Assembly: GCA_030446305.1 (NCBI GenBank)
Contig: JASUSA010000003.1
Location: 1-64,000, forward strand
Source: Clostridiales bacterium
Lineage (GTDB): Bacteria; Bacillota; Clostridia; Peptostreptococcales; Acidaminobacteraceae
Direction of reading: 5' to 3'
Length of the DNA: 64,000 nt
A program made the position numbers and the translations under genes. The notes beneath the pieces were generated by a model, which was not told where the DNA came from, ran no database searches, and saw only the letters and a list, made by a program, of their open reading frames with translations. Below are positions 27,197 to 36,362 of the stretch, in pieces (the stretch's first letter is position 1; each line of letters starts with the position of its first letter).

Positions 27197-27231
27197 TTTT
27201 TTCCCAAATTATTTTAAGAATTTTCAGCTTT

Positions 27232-28053
27232 TTACAAATTTTCATAATTAGGATGAACGATAATCTCCCCTCGGTCATCAATATCTTCGTATTTTATCAG
27301 TGAAAGATACTTGTCCACCAGCTTTTTCGACGGTGTTACTGTCTCAAGCAGTACACAGACGCCGGCAACGCGGCAATCAAGTTCCTTGACGAGCTGCATC
27401 ATGCCCTTGGCTGTACCCCCAGCCTTCATGAAGTCGTCAACGATCAGGACATTTGAATCCTTTTTAATGGCATTCTTTGAAATATACATCGTCGACAAGT
27501 TGCCCGTGGAGCCGGAAATGTAGTTAATACTGATTTTCGATCCCTCTGTGACTTTATTTTCATGTCTGACGATAACGAGCGGCACATTAAGCCCCCTTGC
27601 TGTCATCATCGCAATTGGAATACCTTTCGTTTCAACTGTCAAAACATAGTCGATATGGTTATGATCGTCCGAAAACTTTTCCGCGAAAATATCACCAATG
27701 CCTTTTGTATACGCAGGATTATATAAAAGATCCGCCATGTACAAATAATTTCCCGGCATAATGCGTTCTGGTTTTTTTATGTCATTGCATATCTGCTCAA
27801 TTAAATTGATTTTGTCCTCTTTTCCCATCATCGGGACAAACTTTGCGCCCCCTGCTGCGCCCGCAATCGTAACAACCTTCCCTAAGGAAAGTTCCTCCAT
27901 GATTTTCTTCACAATAACAAGGTCTTCACTAATGGTTGATTTTGCTGAATTGAACATATTCGTGAAATAGTTTAATGTAAAGACTTTGTTCGGTGAATCA
28001 CATAGAATTTTGACAATTGCCCCAATCCGCTCATTACGTTTTAATTTGCTCAC
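27232..28053 (-). CDS. purR: Purine operon repressor PurR
   Basis: This 273-residue protein is the Gram-positive PurR. It has an N-terminal winged helix (about 1-75, with FNSAKSTISEDL as recognition region) joined to a phosphoribosyltransferase-like domain whose PRPP loop is IVDDFMKAGGTAKG (about 198-211). It represses purine genes and is released by PRPP. The GTG at 28053 is taken as the start because GGAGAG lies seven bases upstream and the family begins with this SKLKRNERI-like stretch; the longer frame adds 22 residues unlike PurR. It is divergent from murC. Confidence 0.93.
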   Translation of the reverse strand: MSKLKRNERIGAIVKILCDSPNKVFTLNYFTNMFNSAKSTISEDLVIVKKIMEELSLGKVVTIAGAAGGAKFVPMMGKEDKINLIEQICNDIKKPERIMPGNYLYMADLLYNPAYTKGIGDIFAEKFSDDHNHIDYVLTVETKGIPIAMMTARGLNVPLVIVRHENKVTEGSKISINYISGSTGNLSTMYISKNAIKKDSNVLIVDDFMKAGGTAKGMMQLVKELDCRVAGVCVLLETVTPSKKLVDKYLSLIKYEDIDDRGEIIVHPNYENL

Positions 28054-28156
28054 GATATCACTCTCCGAATATTTATTGTGTATAAGTATAATTTTATTCG
28101 TTTTTAGCCAATTCTTCAATACCTTTTCATTTTTTTATTTCATGTTTTTTAAAATA

Positions 28157-28165
28157 TGGTATAAT
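28157..28165 (+). promoter_or_regulatory. Extended -10 promoter of murC
   Basis: TGGTATAAT, an extended -10 with a consensus TATAAT (28160-28165), lies 33 bp before the murC start. The -35 region is weak. Confidence 0.6.
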
Positions 28166-28197
28166 CATTATGACTTTTAGAGAACCGAGGTAATACT

Positions 28198-29580
28198 ATG
28201 ATTGATATAAACGCCATCACAAATGTGCACTTCATTGGCATTGGTGGTGTCAGCAACAGTGCCATTGCTGAAATTTTAAATCACAATGGCTACCACGTCA
28301 GTGGATCGGATATCAATGCTTCAACACTAACAGAACGACTTGCTGACAAGGGGATTGTCATCTATCGTGGTCACGCCGCAGAAAATGTTCAAGGCGCAGA
28401 GCTCGTCGTTTATACAGCTGCTGTAAGCGATGACAATCCGGAACTTCAATATGCGATGGCCAATAACATCCCCTGCCTAAGCCGCGCCGAAATGCTTGGT
28501 CAACTCATGCTGGGTTATGAAAAAACCATTGCCATATCAGGTACCCACGGCAAAACCACAACGACATCGATGCTCACACGCATTTTCAATGATCCTGCAT
28601 TTGATCCGACTTCTCTGATTGGCGGTGACTTTGCAGATATCGGCAGCAACGTACGCATCGGTAAAGGTGATATTTTCATTACCGAAGCCTGCGAATATAA
28701 AGAAAGCTTTTTATCATTCTATCCATCTATCGGCATTATTCTAAACGTCGACGAAGATCATTTAGACTATTACCGAGATCTCGATCATATTGCAAGTGCC
28801 TTTGTGAAGTTCGCCTCCAATATCCACGAAGACGGCCTTTTGGTCATCAATGGCGATGATTTTAATTCACGTAAAGTGCGCACTGCATATAAGGGCAAAT
28901 ATCTCACTTATGGCATCAATATGGCTTGCGATTTCATGGCTAAAAATATCATTTACAATAATTATGGCTACCCCACTTTTGATATCTATGAGAACGATGC
29001 GTTTATTACAAAATTAAGTCTTTCCATTCCGGGTCAACACAACATCTACAATGCATTAGCTGCGTTTGCAGCCGCAATGCAGTTGACGACAGATGTTGAA
29101 GCCGTCATCACCAGACTCGCTTCCTTCCGAAATGCCAACCGCCGTTTTGAACGCATTGGCGAGCACGAAGGGGTTCTGCTGGTTGACGATTACGCACATC
29201 ATCCTATGGAAATTAGAGCTACCCTTGATGCCGCTGCCAGAATGGCCAGCATCAAACGCATTCGCGTTGCATTTCAGCCTCATACGTATTCACGCACCAA
29301 GGAGCTTTTACACGCTTTTTCAGGCGCTTTTACAAATGCAGATGAAGTGATTGTCACAGATATCTACGCCGCAAGGGAAAAAGACCCCGGCGATATTCAT
29401 GCGAGGGATCTCGTAAAAGCATTGCAGGCAGAAGGTGTAAATGCTCAGTACATTGAGACATTTGATGCAATTGAAGCACACTTTGCCGCTACAGCCAAAG
29501 AAGGCGACCTCATTATGTCTGTTGGCGCCGGCGATATCTATAAAATCACACATGCTTTGGCACACCAGTGGCACGTTTAG
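28198..29580 (+). CDS. murC: UDP-N-acetylmuramate--L-alanine ligase
   Basis: The 460-residue enzyme adds L-alanine to UDP-MurNAc in peptidoglycan synthesis. The N-terminal Rossmann domain has HFIGIGGVSNSAIAE, the ATP loop is GTHGKTT at 115-121, and the C-terminal ligase domain contains DDYAHHPMEI and AFQPHTYSRTK. GAGG lies before the ATG. It is the one plus-strand gene in a minus-strand neighbourhood, divergent from purR, a pairing common in Clostridia. Confidence 0.97.
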   Translation: MIDINAITNVHFIGIGGVSNSAIAEILNHNGYHVSGSDINASTLTERLADKGIVIYRGHAAENVQGAELVVYTAAVSDDNPELQYAMANNIPCLSRAEMLGQLMLGYEKTIAISGTHGKTTTTSMLTRIFNDPAFDPTSLIGGDFADIGSNVRIGKGDIFITEACEYKESFLSFYPSIGIILNVDEDHLDYYRDLDHIASAFVKFASNIHEDGLLVINGDDFNSRKVRTAYKGKYLTYGINMACDFMAKNIIYNNYGYPTFDIYENDAFITKLSLSIPGQHNIYNALAAFAAAMQLTTDVEAVITRLASFRNANRRFERIGEHEGVLLVDDYAHHPMEIRATLDAAARMASIKRIRVAFQPHTYSRTKELLHAFSGAFTNADEVIVTDIYAAREKDPGDIHARDLVKALQAEGVNAQYIETFDAIEAHFAATAKEGDLIMSVGAGDIYKITHALAHQWHV

Positions 29581-29620
29581 GAAGCCGCAACAAGCACAGG
29601 GTAAACATCGTATCATAACA

Positions 29621-29675
29621 AAAGCTTATGTTTCGTGGACAAAGCGTCCACTTAACATAAGCTTTCTATTTTTTT
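29621..29675 (+). terminator. Strong terminator after murC
   Basis: Arms AAAGCTTATGTT and AACATAAGCTTT enclose a second stem GTGGAC/GTCCAC; CTATTTTTTTG follows (29621-29675). Confidence 0.9.
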
Positions 29676-29784
29676 GCGATAAATAGTATCGCCGTTTTTA
29701 GTTTTAATGGTTTCTATTTTTATTGGTTTATACTTTTATCGTTTTATCTTTTAGCGATTTTTGTCATTTTGCAGGTGTCGCTTA

Positions 29785-30810
29785 CTACTGCGGTGAGCTT
29801 TCGGAACTATTGCCAGCCGTATCCGTACCTTCGCCGTTATTGGCATCAACACCATACAAGCTGTACATCAGCGTTTCAAGCTCAGCCGGATCATGAATCC
29901 AATAACTCAGTCCATTCATCATCTTATCCGTTCCCGCTACCGTATGGAATACAATATCGTCACCTTCCATACTTGCCGCCTGAATCGCATAGCCGAGTGC
30001 CGTCTCCAGCGTCATATCCGTCTTAATATATTTCATCGCTGTATTGATCACCGTTGGCAGCTTTGAAGACAATGCCTTCTTTAACATGGATTTGACAAAT
30101 GTTTGCTGTCTTGACACGCGCTGAATATCACCTTCCGAATGGGAACCGTCATTATTTTTTCGCCATCGCAAATACTTTACGGTATCCGCGCCGCTTAAAT
30201 GATGACTCCCCTTTGCAAAATGAATATGCAACGGCGGATTATCCCATTCATCATCATAGTCCATATCAAAAGGAACGTTGACATCGTAACCGCCAAGCAC
30301 ATCGACAATTGCCGCGACAGCTTTAAAATCAATACGCACATAGTAATCAACCGGTATGCCAAAAAATGCCGACAAATAGTTCTTCATGCCCGTACTGCCG
30401 CCGACTTCTTTCATTCCATAAACGGCATTGATTTTTTTCTGCGTGGGATCATTAAAGCCTTCAATAGGATAATACGTATCTCTCGGAACTGAAATGACAT
30501 CCATTGCCGTCGTATCCGGATCAAAGCTGATGAGCATCATCGTATCCGCCAAACCGTCATTGAGACCAAATGCGATAATATTTATTCTATTTGAAGCATC
30601 TGCAAGTTTTTCAAGTTCCGTTCGGTCATCCACCTCGACAGGTTCCTCCGGTGTTGTTGACACAGGCGTTTCTGACGTTGACGGCTTATCAATTGCTGCC
30701 GTTTGGATAAGATCGTTTTCATAATATTTGTCCAGCGCAAAATACGCCCCTGTAAACATCGCTGTAAACGCGACAAATGCCAAAATAAAAATTCTTAAAT
30801 AAACTCTCAA
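29785..30810 (-). CDS. LytR-CpsA-Psr (LCP) family protein
   Basis: The 341-residue protein has a short cytoplasmic start, a membrane anchor at about 5-24 and a linker rich in Thr, Pro and Glu. An LCP domain of about 210 residues follows, including DTMMLISFDPD, ISVPRDTYYPI and the YVRIDFKAVAAIVDVLGG stretch. LCP enzymes attach wall teichoic acids or capsule polymers to peptidoglycan at the outer face of the membrane. The start is taken as the TTG at 30808-30810, eight bases after GAGGAG; the upstream frame has no ribosome site. Confidence 0.88.
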   Translation of the reverse strand: MRVYLRIFILAFVAFTAMFTGAYFALDKYYENDLIQTAAIDKPSTSETPVSTTPEEPVEVDDRTELEKLADASNRINIIAFGLNDGLADTMMLISFDPDTTAMDVISVPRDTYYPIEGFNDPTQKKINAVYGMKEVGGSTGMKNYLSAFFGIPVDYYVRIDFKAVAAIVDVLGGYDVNVPFDMDYDDEWDNPPLHIHFAKGSHHLSGADTVKYLRWRKNNDGSHSEGDIQRVSRQQTFVKSMLKKALSSKLPTVINTAMKYIKTDMTLETALGYAIQAASMEGDDIVFHTVAGTDKMMNGLSYWIHDPAELETLMYSLYGVDANNGEGTDTAGNSSESSPQ

Positions 30811-30929
30811 GGGTATTTCTCCTCTTCGTTTCAATAATTGCCTACATTCTATCACAAATTCGTTACAAGAAACTATCAGTTTTGGTTACAATTCTATTAC
30901 ACGGCCTTCCGCTCGCCATTCATTTGACT

Positions 30930-31253
30930 TTAGTGCAAAAGACTTTCCAAGAAAAAACCAAATACCAATAACCAAACAGCAATGCCAATTGGTGCAATCG
31001 CATCACTGAGAGCATCTTTTGCATCATCTTCACGGTAACGTCTTTGCGTAAAAAAGTCAAACCGCTTGCCGGGTGAACCAACCATGTAGTAAATGGCAAC
31101 CAGCATCATCATAACCGCCGCTGTCAACGTCAGCATGTAGGCGCCCGCTAAGAATCCCCATCCCAAGATAAGGCCAATCACGCCGCCAAGCACCACCGCT
31201 CCCGCTGTCAATGCCGCTGTTATCTTCAGCCATCTCAACATTGGCTCTTTCAT
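30930..31253 (-). CDS. Small membrane protein, unknown function
   Basis: The 107-residue protein has two or three hydrophobic helices (about 11-34, 36-58 and 86-105) and a charged loop KRFDFFTQRRYREDDAKD at about 63-80. That loop vaguely recalls the Phe-Asp-Phe-Phe element of DUF3899 proteins, but I cannot assign it. GGAGGCATA precedes the ATG. It starts 8 bp after lspA, so lspA and this gene are co-transcribed. Confidence 0.7.
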   Translation of the reverse strand: MKEPMLRWLKITAALTAGAVVLGGVIGLILGWGFLAGAYMLTLTAAVMMMLVAIYYMVGSPGKRFDFFTQRRYREDDAKDALSDAIAPIGIAVWLLVFGFFLESLLH

Positions 31254-31261
31254 TATGCCTC

Positions 31262-31714
31262 CTACAGATTATAATCCAGGAACAGCGTTGCAATGGCAAG
31301 CAAAATGACACCACAGACAATTGCAACATCTGCCACATTGAAAATCGGAAAGTTTATAAACTTGAATTCAAAGAAATCTACAACGTAATTAAAACGGACA
31401 CGATCGATAAAATTACCAATGGCACCTGCCATAATCAAGCTATAAGAAAGCTGCACGACAAAGTGCTCATGATGCCTAACCGCTCTGATATAAAGACCAA
31501 AAATTGCCCCTAAAATAATAAAGGTAATTAAAATAAGCACCAGCTGCTTGCCGCTTAAAATGCTGAACGCAGCGCCCGTATTCTCCGTGTACCTCAATCC
31601 CAGTATCCCAGGTATCAGCGTCCTAATCGGCTGTCCCATTAAGTTGTCAATTGCCCACGCCTTCATCCATTGATCCAAGAAGATCAAAACGCAGGTCAAA
31701 GCTAAATATAACAA
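31262..31714 (-). CDS. lspA: Lipoprotein signal peptidase (SPase II)
   Basis: This 150-residue membrane aspartyl protease cuts the signal peptides of prolipoproteins such as the PrsA-like protein in this window. It has four hydrophobic segments, the TENTGAAFS box at 43-51, and the two catalytic aspartates in VVDFFEF (Asp113) and NVADVAI (Asp129). The start is a TTG at 31712-31714 with AGGAGG four bases upstream. It begins 8 bp after the cardiolipin synthase gene. Confidence 0.95.
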   Translation of the reverse strand: MLYLALTCVLIFLDQWMKAWAIDNLMGQPIRTLIPGILGLRYTENTGAAFSILSGKQLVLILITFIILGAIFGLYIRAVRHHEHFVVQLSYSLIMAGAIGNFIDRVRFNYVVDFFEFKFINFPIFNVADVAIVCGVILLAIATLFLDYNL

Positions 31715-31722
31715 TTTGCCTC

Positions 31723-33276
31723 CTATTGCAACGGCGAAACAAGTCTCCCCAATGCCTCTAAAAATTTTTCTCTAAATGGCCGCTTTTCAAAAGTTTCGAG
31801 TATGAATTCACGGCAGTCATCCAAGTCTCTGATAAAATCTTCTTCTAAACGTATAATGACGTCTTCATCATAGATAAAAGCGTTGATTTCAAAGTTAATC
31901 TCCATTGATCGTATGTCCAGATTAGCCGTCCCAACAGTCGCAGACAGCCGATCAACGATCATAATCTTTGAATGAATAAACCCATTATTGTATCGATAAA
32001 TTTTCACGCCGGCTTTGAGCAACGGCTCAATATTCGCTCGTGAAGCCCAATAGACGAAAAAATGATCCGGCTGAGACGGGATAATGATGCGGACGTCGAC
32101 ACCGCTGAGCGCAGCCGTCTTGAGTCCCATCATCAAGCTATCCTCGGGTACGAGATACGGCGTTGTTATCCAGATTTTATCATTGGCACTGGCAATCATC
32201 TTATAGTAAGCCTGTAATATAGACTGCCATTCAGAGTCGGGACCGGATGCCGCTATTTGCAGCATTGAGATCCGTTGTACATGATGCTGTGGATAATACG
32301 TCGCCCCAGTTAGTACTTGATTGGAAACGAAGTTCCAGTCATTGAGAAAAATAGTCTGAATGGCGTAAACGCCCTCACCTTTGATTTCGAGATGTGTATC
32401 GCGCCAAAACTTAAACTTGTCAGACATACCTAGATATTCGTCACCAATATTCAAACCGCCAATAAAACCGATTTTTCCGTCAATAACGGCAATTTTTCGG
32501 TGATTGCGATAATTAAGATCTCTTGACAAGAGCGGAAACGCTACGGGAAAAAAAGCAAAGACTTCAACGCCCGCTCTTTTGAGACTGTCCAAATAGTATG
32601 GCGTCAGTTTCCATGAACCGACAGCATCATAAATAAGTCTGACTTTAACGCCTTCATTGGCTTTTGCGATAAGCAAGCGCCTAATTTCGTTGCCAATTTG
32701 ATCATTCTTAATGATAAAGTATTCTATGTGAATATGGTGCTGAGCACTTTCAATCGCTTCGATCAGTCTATTAAATTTTGCAATGCCGTTTGTGAGGACT
32801 TTCACCTCATTGCGCACGGCAAACGGCGCATGTGCATTTTGAAGCAGCAAATGTACCAGCCGCTTATTGTCGGGATTCGTCGCATTGGGAAATTCAATTA
32901 TATCCAGTAAACTGCGCTGAATTTCGGCGGCTTTCAGCATTTGTTCCGAATCCCTTAAATGTTTGGCCTCGGAACGGTACTTCTTCCGATAGCTCCTGCC
33001 AAATAGAACATACAGCACAAAACCCAGCAACGGCAGAAGCGTCAGCACCAAGAGCCACGCAACGGTTCTAGATGGATTGCTGTTTTCCAAAAAGATCACA
33101 AGCCCAATCCAAACAATATTGATCCGAAAAAGTGTATCCAATACTTTTGGAACCCACTCGAGCCATGGATAAAATTGGACATAATAAAGCAACGCCTCGT
33201 AGCTCACATATACGAACCCCGCAGCGATTAATACCAACAGTATCAGTGCTATGGCGCGCTTAACCTGTCTTTCCAC
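31723..33276 (-). CDS. cls: Cardiolipin synthase (phospholipase D family)
   Basis: The 517-residue protein has two N-terminal membrane segments followed by two PLD catalytic motifs, HRKIAVID near residue 258 and HSKIMIVD near 433. Each is followed by the GGLN/GTANLD element of bacterial cardiolipin synthases. It condenses two phosphatidylglycerols to cardiolipin and glycerol at the cytoplasmic membrane. It follows trmB at 15 bp on the same strand. Confidence 0.93.
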   Translation of the reverse strand: MERQVKRAIALILLVLIAAGFVYVSYEALLYYVQFYPWLEWVPKVLDTLFRINIVWIGLVIFLENSNPSRTVAWLLVLTLLPLLGFVLYVLFGRSYRKKYRSEAKHLRDSEQMLKAAEIQRSLLDIIEFPNATNPDNKRLVHLLLQNAHAPFAVRNEVKVLTNGIAKFNRLIEAIESAQHHIHIEYFIIKNDQIGNEIRRLLIAKANEGVKVRLIYDAVGSWKLTPYYLDSLKRAGVEVFAFFPVAFPLLSRDLNYRNHRKIAVIDGKIGFIGGLNIGDEYLGMSDKFKFWRDTHLEIKGEGVYAIQTIFLNDWNFVSNQVLTGATYYPQHHVQRISMLQIAASGPDSEWQSILQAYYKMIASANDKIWITTPYLVPEDSLMMGLKTAALSGVDVRIIIPSQPDHFFVYWASRANIEPLLKAGVKIYRYNNGFIHSKIMIVDRLSATVGTANLDIRSMEINFEINAFIYDEDVIIRLEEDFIRDLDDCREFILETFEKRPFREKFLEALGRLVSPLQ

Positions 33277-33291
33277 GGAACACCTCTGTTT

Positions 33292-33933
33292 TTAAAGTCT
33301 AAATTGTGCTTCGACGCGATAGATCGGCATCCCCATTTCTGAAAATTTTCGTTCATACTCCGTCATAACATTCCACGGAACGGGGTTGCTGTGCAAATTC
33401 AGAGAAATCGCACGCATCTTCATATCACAATCTGCAAATTCATTAAGTGAAAACTCAAAAAGCAATTGATTGTCAGTTTTAAAATTAATCCAGCCATCAG
33501 GCTTCAATACTTCGCGGTATTTCATCAAAAAATCGCGATAGGTCAGCCGTCTTTTGTAGTGTCTCTTTTTAGGCCATGGATCACTGAAGTTTAAATAGAT
33601 TTGCGTCAGTTCGTCCGGCGCGAATACTTGATCTAAAAATGCAAGATCCAGTTTTATAAGCCTTAAATTTGGTACATCTGCCTTTGCGGCTTTCTCTGCT
33701 GCCTTCAACATGACCTCAGTAATAACATCCACCATGATGAAATTAATATCCGGATGACGCTTTGCCATCTCAATGATAAAGCCGCCTTTACCGCCGCCAA
33801 ATTCTGCATAAATCGGTGCATCGTTGCCAAACACTTGCTGCCACGCCCCGCGATGCATCATTGGCGTATCCATATAAACTGTATCAAACGCCAGTAAGGC
33901 CTCCATCGCCCCCGGCTTTTTACGTACACGCAA
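33292..33933 (-). CDS. trmB: tRNA (guanine-N7-)-methyltransferase
   Basis: The 213-residue enzyme makes m7G46 in tRNA using SAM. It has the RVRKKPGA N-terminus, the SAM loop EFGGGKGGFI at about 40-49, and the family signature FSDPWPKKRHYKRRL. The length fits the family. Confidence 0.94.
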   Translation of the reverse strand: MRVRKKPGAMEALLAFDTVYMDTPMMHRGAWQQVFGNDAPIYAEFGGGKGGFIIEMAKRHPDINFIMVDVITEVMLKAAEKAAKADVPNLRLIKLDLAFLDQVFAPDELTQIYLNFSDPWPKKRHYKRRLTYRDFLMKYREVLKPDGWINFKTDNQLLFEFSLNEFADCDMKMRAISLNLHSNPVPWNVMTEYERKFSEMGMPIYRVEAQFRL

Positions 33934-34016
33934 TTTTCCACCTCTTGCTTAAAAAACTTCATTTCTCATTATAACAAATCTTGGCCTTTAGAGCACGTTT
34001 TCATTTTTTCAGTGTA

Positions 34017-34646
34017 TCAATCCGTAAATATTCTAGGATTTTCACTCCATTTAAGTAAAACGTCAAGTTGTGCTTTTGGCACAATGGCCCTTTCAACGGC
34101 AATTGGCAGCAACGTCTTATAATCCGAAAGCGTCTCAAATGGTATTGACTTTGCGGCAAATGCTTCTGTCACTGCCGGAAAATTATAGCTAAAAATCGCC
34201 AATACGCCGAGCACATCAGCACCTTCATCTGTCAGCGCCTCACATGCAGTAATTGAACTGCCGCCAGTCGACAGCAAATCTTCAATCAGTACCACTTTTT
34301 GGCCTGCCTTAAAATCACCTTCAATTTGTTTGCCCTTGCCGTGACCTTTTGCTCCACTTCTGACATAAACCATTGGCAGATCCAAAATATCGGCAACCCA
34401 TGCAGCATGTGGAATGCCTGCTGTAGCGGTTCCGGCAATCACTTCTGCATCAGGATAATTCGCTTTGATGCGATCTGCAAATCCCTTTGCAATCATCTTT
34501 CGTACGGCGGGATGGCTAATCGTCATTCGATTATCACAATAAACAGGTGATTTAATGCCCGATACCCATGTGAATAAATTGTTCTCATCTACAATTGATA
34601 CCGCCTTAATATCAAGCAGTGCACCTGCAATCTTTTCTGCCAGCAT
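34017..34646 (-). CDS. pyrE: Orotate phosphoribosyltransferase
   Basis: This 209-residue enzyme joins orotate with PRPP to give OMP. Diagnostic stretches are VSGIKSPVYCDNR near the N-terminus, VYVRSGAKGHGKGKQIEG in the catalytic loop and the PRPP-binding VVLIEDLLSTGGSS. The ATG at 34646 follows GGAGG by four bases; the longer frame begins inside the ribosome site. No other pyrimidine genes lie nearby. Confidence 0.95.
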   Translation of the reverse strand: MLAEKIAGALLDIKAVSIVDENNLFTWVSGIKSPVYCDNRMTISHPAVRKMIAKGFADRIKANYPDAEVIAGTATAGIPHAAWVADILDLPMVYVRSGAKGHGKGKQIEGDFKAGQKVVLIEDLLSTGGSSITACEALTDEGADVLGVLAIFSYNFPAVTEAFAAKSIPFETLSDYKTLLPIAVERAIVPKAQLDVLLKWSENPRIFTD

Positions 34647-34690
34647 AATACCTCCTAAAAACATTTTATTTTATCAAAAATTTCATTGCG

Positions 34691-34741
34691 CTTTCATTAT
34701 TCTTTCATTGTTCCTTTATTGTTCCTTTATTGTTCTTTCAA
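34691..34741. repeat. Tandem 11-bp repeat between pyrE and the DUF4015 gene
   Basis: Four and a half units close to CTTT(C/A)ATTGTT run from 34691 into the last codons of the downstream minus-strand gene. The two central units are identical (34713-34734). The repeat includes the stop codon region, so gain or loss of units could alter the protein's end. Confidence 0.65.
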
Positions 34742-36352
34742 TGCTTCCTCAGAGTAGTTGTTGCCTGCATTCCAAAGCATAAATTCATCAATGCCATTAT
34801 CCGAAAGTGCCTGAATCTGCGCTTCAACTTCCTTGGCACTGTAGCGAATATGCCCTTTTACCCATGTTGCTGTAAAATCTTGTATCCAAGGCCTGATCTG
34901 TGCCGGCGTCTCTAAATTCGCATTCCGTTCCAAGGCATCTTTAATAGAGGCATCAATTGTTGCATATGGTTGAGCATCCGGAACCGGCAGTCCGAAATTA
35001 TTTGAACCGTAATGGCTTGGATACATCATTGGACAGATATAGTCGACAACATTGGCAATCGCCTCCCAGTGTTGGCCGATGCCCACATCGTTAATCGCCG
35101 TTGCCGCCCATCCAAAGACATCTGCAGATACATAGACATGCATTGGGCTCAGTTCGCCATAAGCATATTTTAAATAATCTTGAATGGCTGCAACCTGCGA
35201 TGCGCCCGTTTCATTTCGAAAATCAATGCGATCTTTATTTGAAATAGCCGGAAAGCGCACATAATCAAACTGAATTTCATCAAATCCTTTTGCGGCAGCC
35301 TCTTTTGCGACGCCCACATTATAAGCCCATAAATCTTCATTGTATGCAGACGCCCAGATAAGGCCATCCGCATCACTGTATAAGCCGCCATTTTTATAGA
35401 CGATGGCTTTATCCGTATTTGCTTTGGCGTAGATCGGCGATTTAAAGGTTACAATGCGTGCAATCAGATAAATATCGTGGGCTTTCAGTTTTTGAATAAA
35501 AGCATCAATATCCTTAATATAGACCCTGTCATTGGCTGTCGGATTATATTGAGCAGCGGCATCTGAATAGAAAAGAAGTTTTCCGCTGTCGTCTTTAACA
35601 TCAATGACCATCGTGTTCAACGATGTCTGATCCACCAAATCAATCAGCGCATCAATTTTCGCCGTGGAAGACGATGGTCCGGTTACATAAATACCCCTTA
35701 CCACTTCCGGTGGATTGCCTTCATAGATACCGCCTTTTTCAAATGCACTATAATCTGCATCCTCATAAGGCTTGGCAATAAAGTCTGAAAGTGATTTTAC
35801 GAGATCTGCGTATGCAACATACCCCATTGGCGTTAGCGCATCGTAAGAACTCTTGATTTCAGCCCATGTCGGGTTACCCTCAGCATCCACAATATAGTCT
35901 GATACATAAACGCCGGTTCGTCTTGTCAGCGTTGCTATCGGTGCGTCTGCTTCTGCAGCTGACGGATCACCTTCGGTTGCCGAGCTGCCTTCGACTGCCG
36001 AATCGCCTTCATTTGTGGCTTTGGCTACCGATGCATAGACCGCTACATCATTTTTCGCGATATACCAAGTATTTTCCGCGATGTCTTTTGCCCTTTTTTC
36101 CAGCCGTTCTGCCTCGAGTCTTTCTTTTTCTAGCCGTTCTGCCTCGATCCGTTCCGCTTCAATTCGTTCTGCTTCAAGTCTTGCCTGTTTTTCACTTTCA
36201 GTTTCTTCCTTTAACGGCGAGACACTCGCTTCGTTCGTCGTCGCTTCATTTCCAGAACGCGCAAAAAGATTGTACTGGCGTCCAACGATCATAGCGGCAG
36301 CCAATACAATCACAATGCCAATAATGGCAAGAAGCTTTTTAGATTGCTTCAT
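34727..36352 (-). CDS. Putative glycoside hydrolase, DUF4015 family, membrane-anchored
   Basis: The 541-residue protein starts with an uncleaved signal/anchor at about 7-24. A Glu/Arg-rich repetitive coiled coil at about 48-92 (units like EAERIEAERLEK) and an SH3-like stretch of about 100-200 follow. The C-terminal half is the DUF4015 TIM-barrel domain: VVRGIYVTGPSSSTAKIDALIDL, then DVKDDSGKLLFYSD and GFDEIQFDYVRFP. It is expected outside the cell acting on a wall or capsule sugar polymer; the substrate is unknown. It lies 10 bp after the L,D-transpeptidase-like gene, so both probably act on the envelope. Confidence 0.8.
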   Translation of the reverse strand: MKQSKKLLAIIGIVIVLAAAMIVGRQYNLFARSGNEATTNEASVSPLKEETESEKQARLEAERIEAERIEAERLEKERLEAERLEKRAKDIAENTWYIAKNDVAVYASVAKATNEGDSAVEGSSATEGDPSAAEADAPIATLTRRTGVYVSDYIVDAEGNPTWAEIKSSYDALTPMGYVAYADLVKSLSDFIAKPYEDADYSAFEKGGIYEGNPPEVVRGIYVTGPSSSTAKIDALIDLVDQTSLNTMVIDVKDDSGKLLFYSDAAAQYNPTANDRVYIKDIDAFIQKLKAHDIYLIARIVTFKSPIYAKANTDKAIVYKNGGLYSDADGLIWASAYNEDLWAYNVGVAKEAAAKGFDEIQFDYVRFPAISNKDRIDFRNETGASQVAAIQDYLKYAYGELSPMHVYVSADVFGWAATAINDVGIGQHWEAIANVVDYICPMMYPSHYGSNNFGLPVPDAQPYATIDASIKDALERNANLETPAQIRPWIQDFTATWVKGHIRYSAKEVEAQIQALSDNGIDEFMLWNAGNNYSEEALKEQ

Positions 36353-36362
36353 TCAGTTACTC

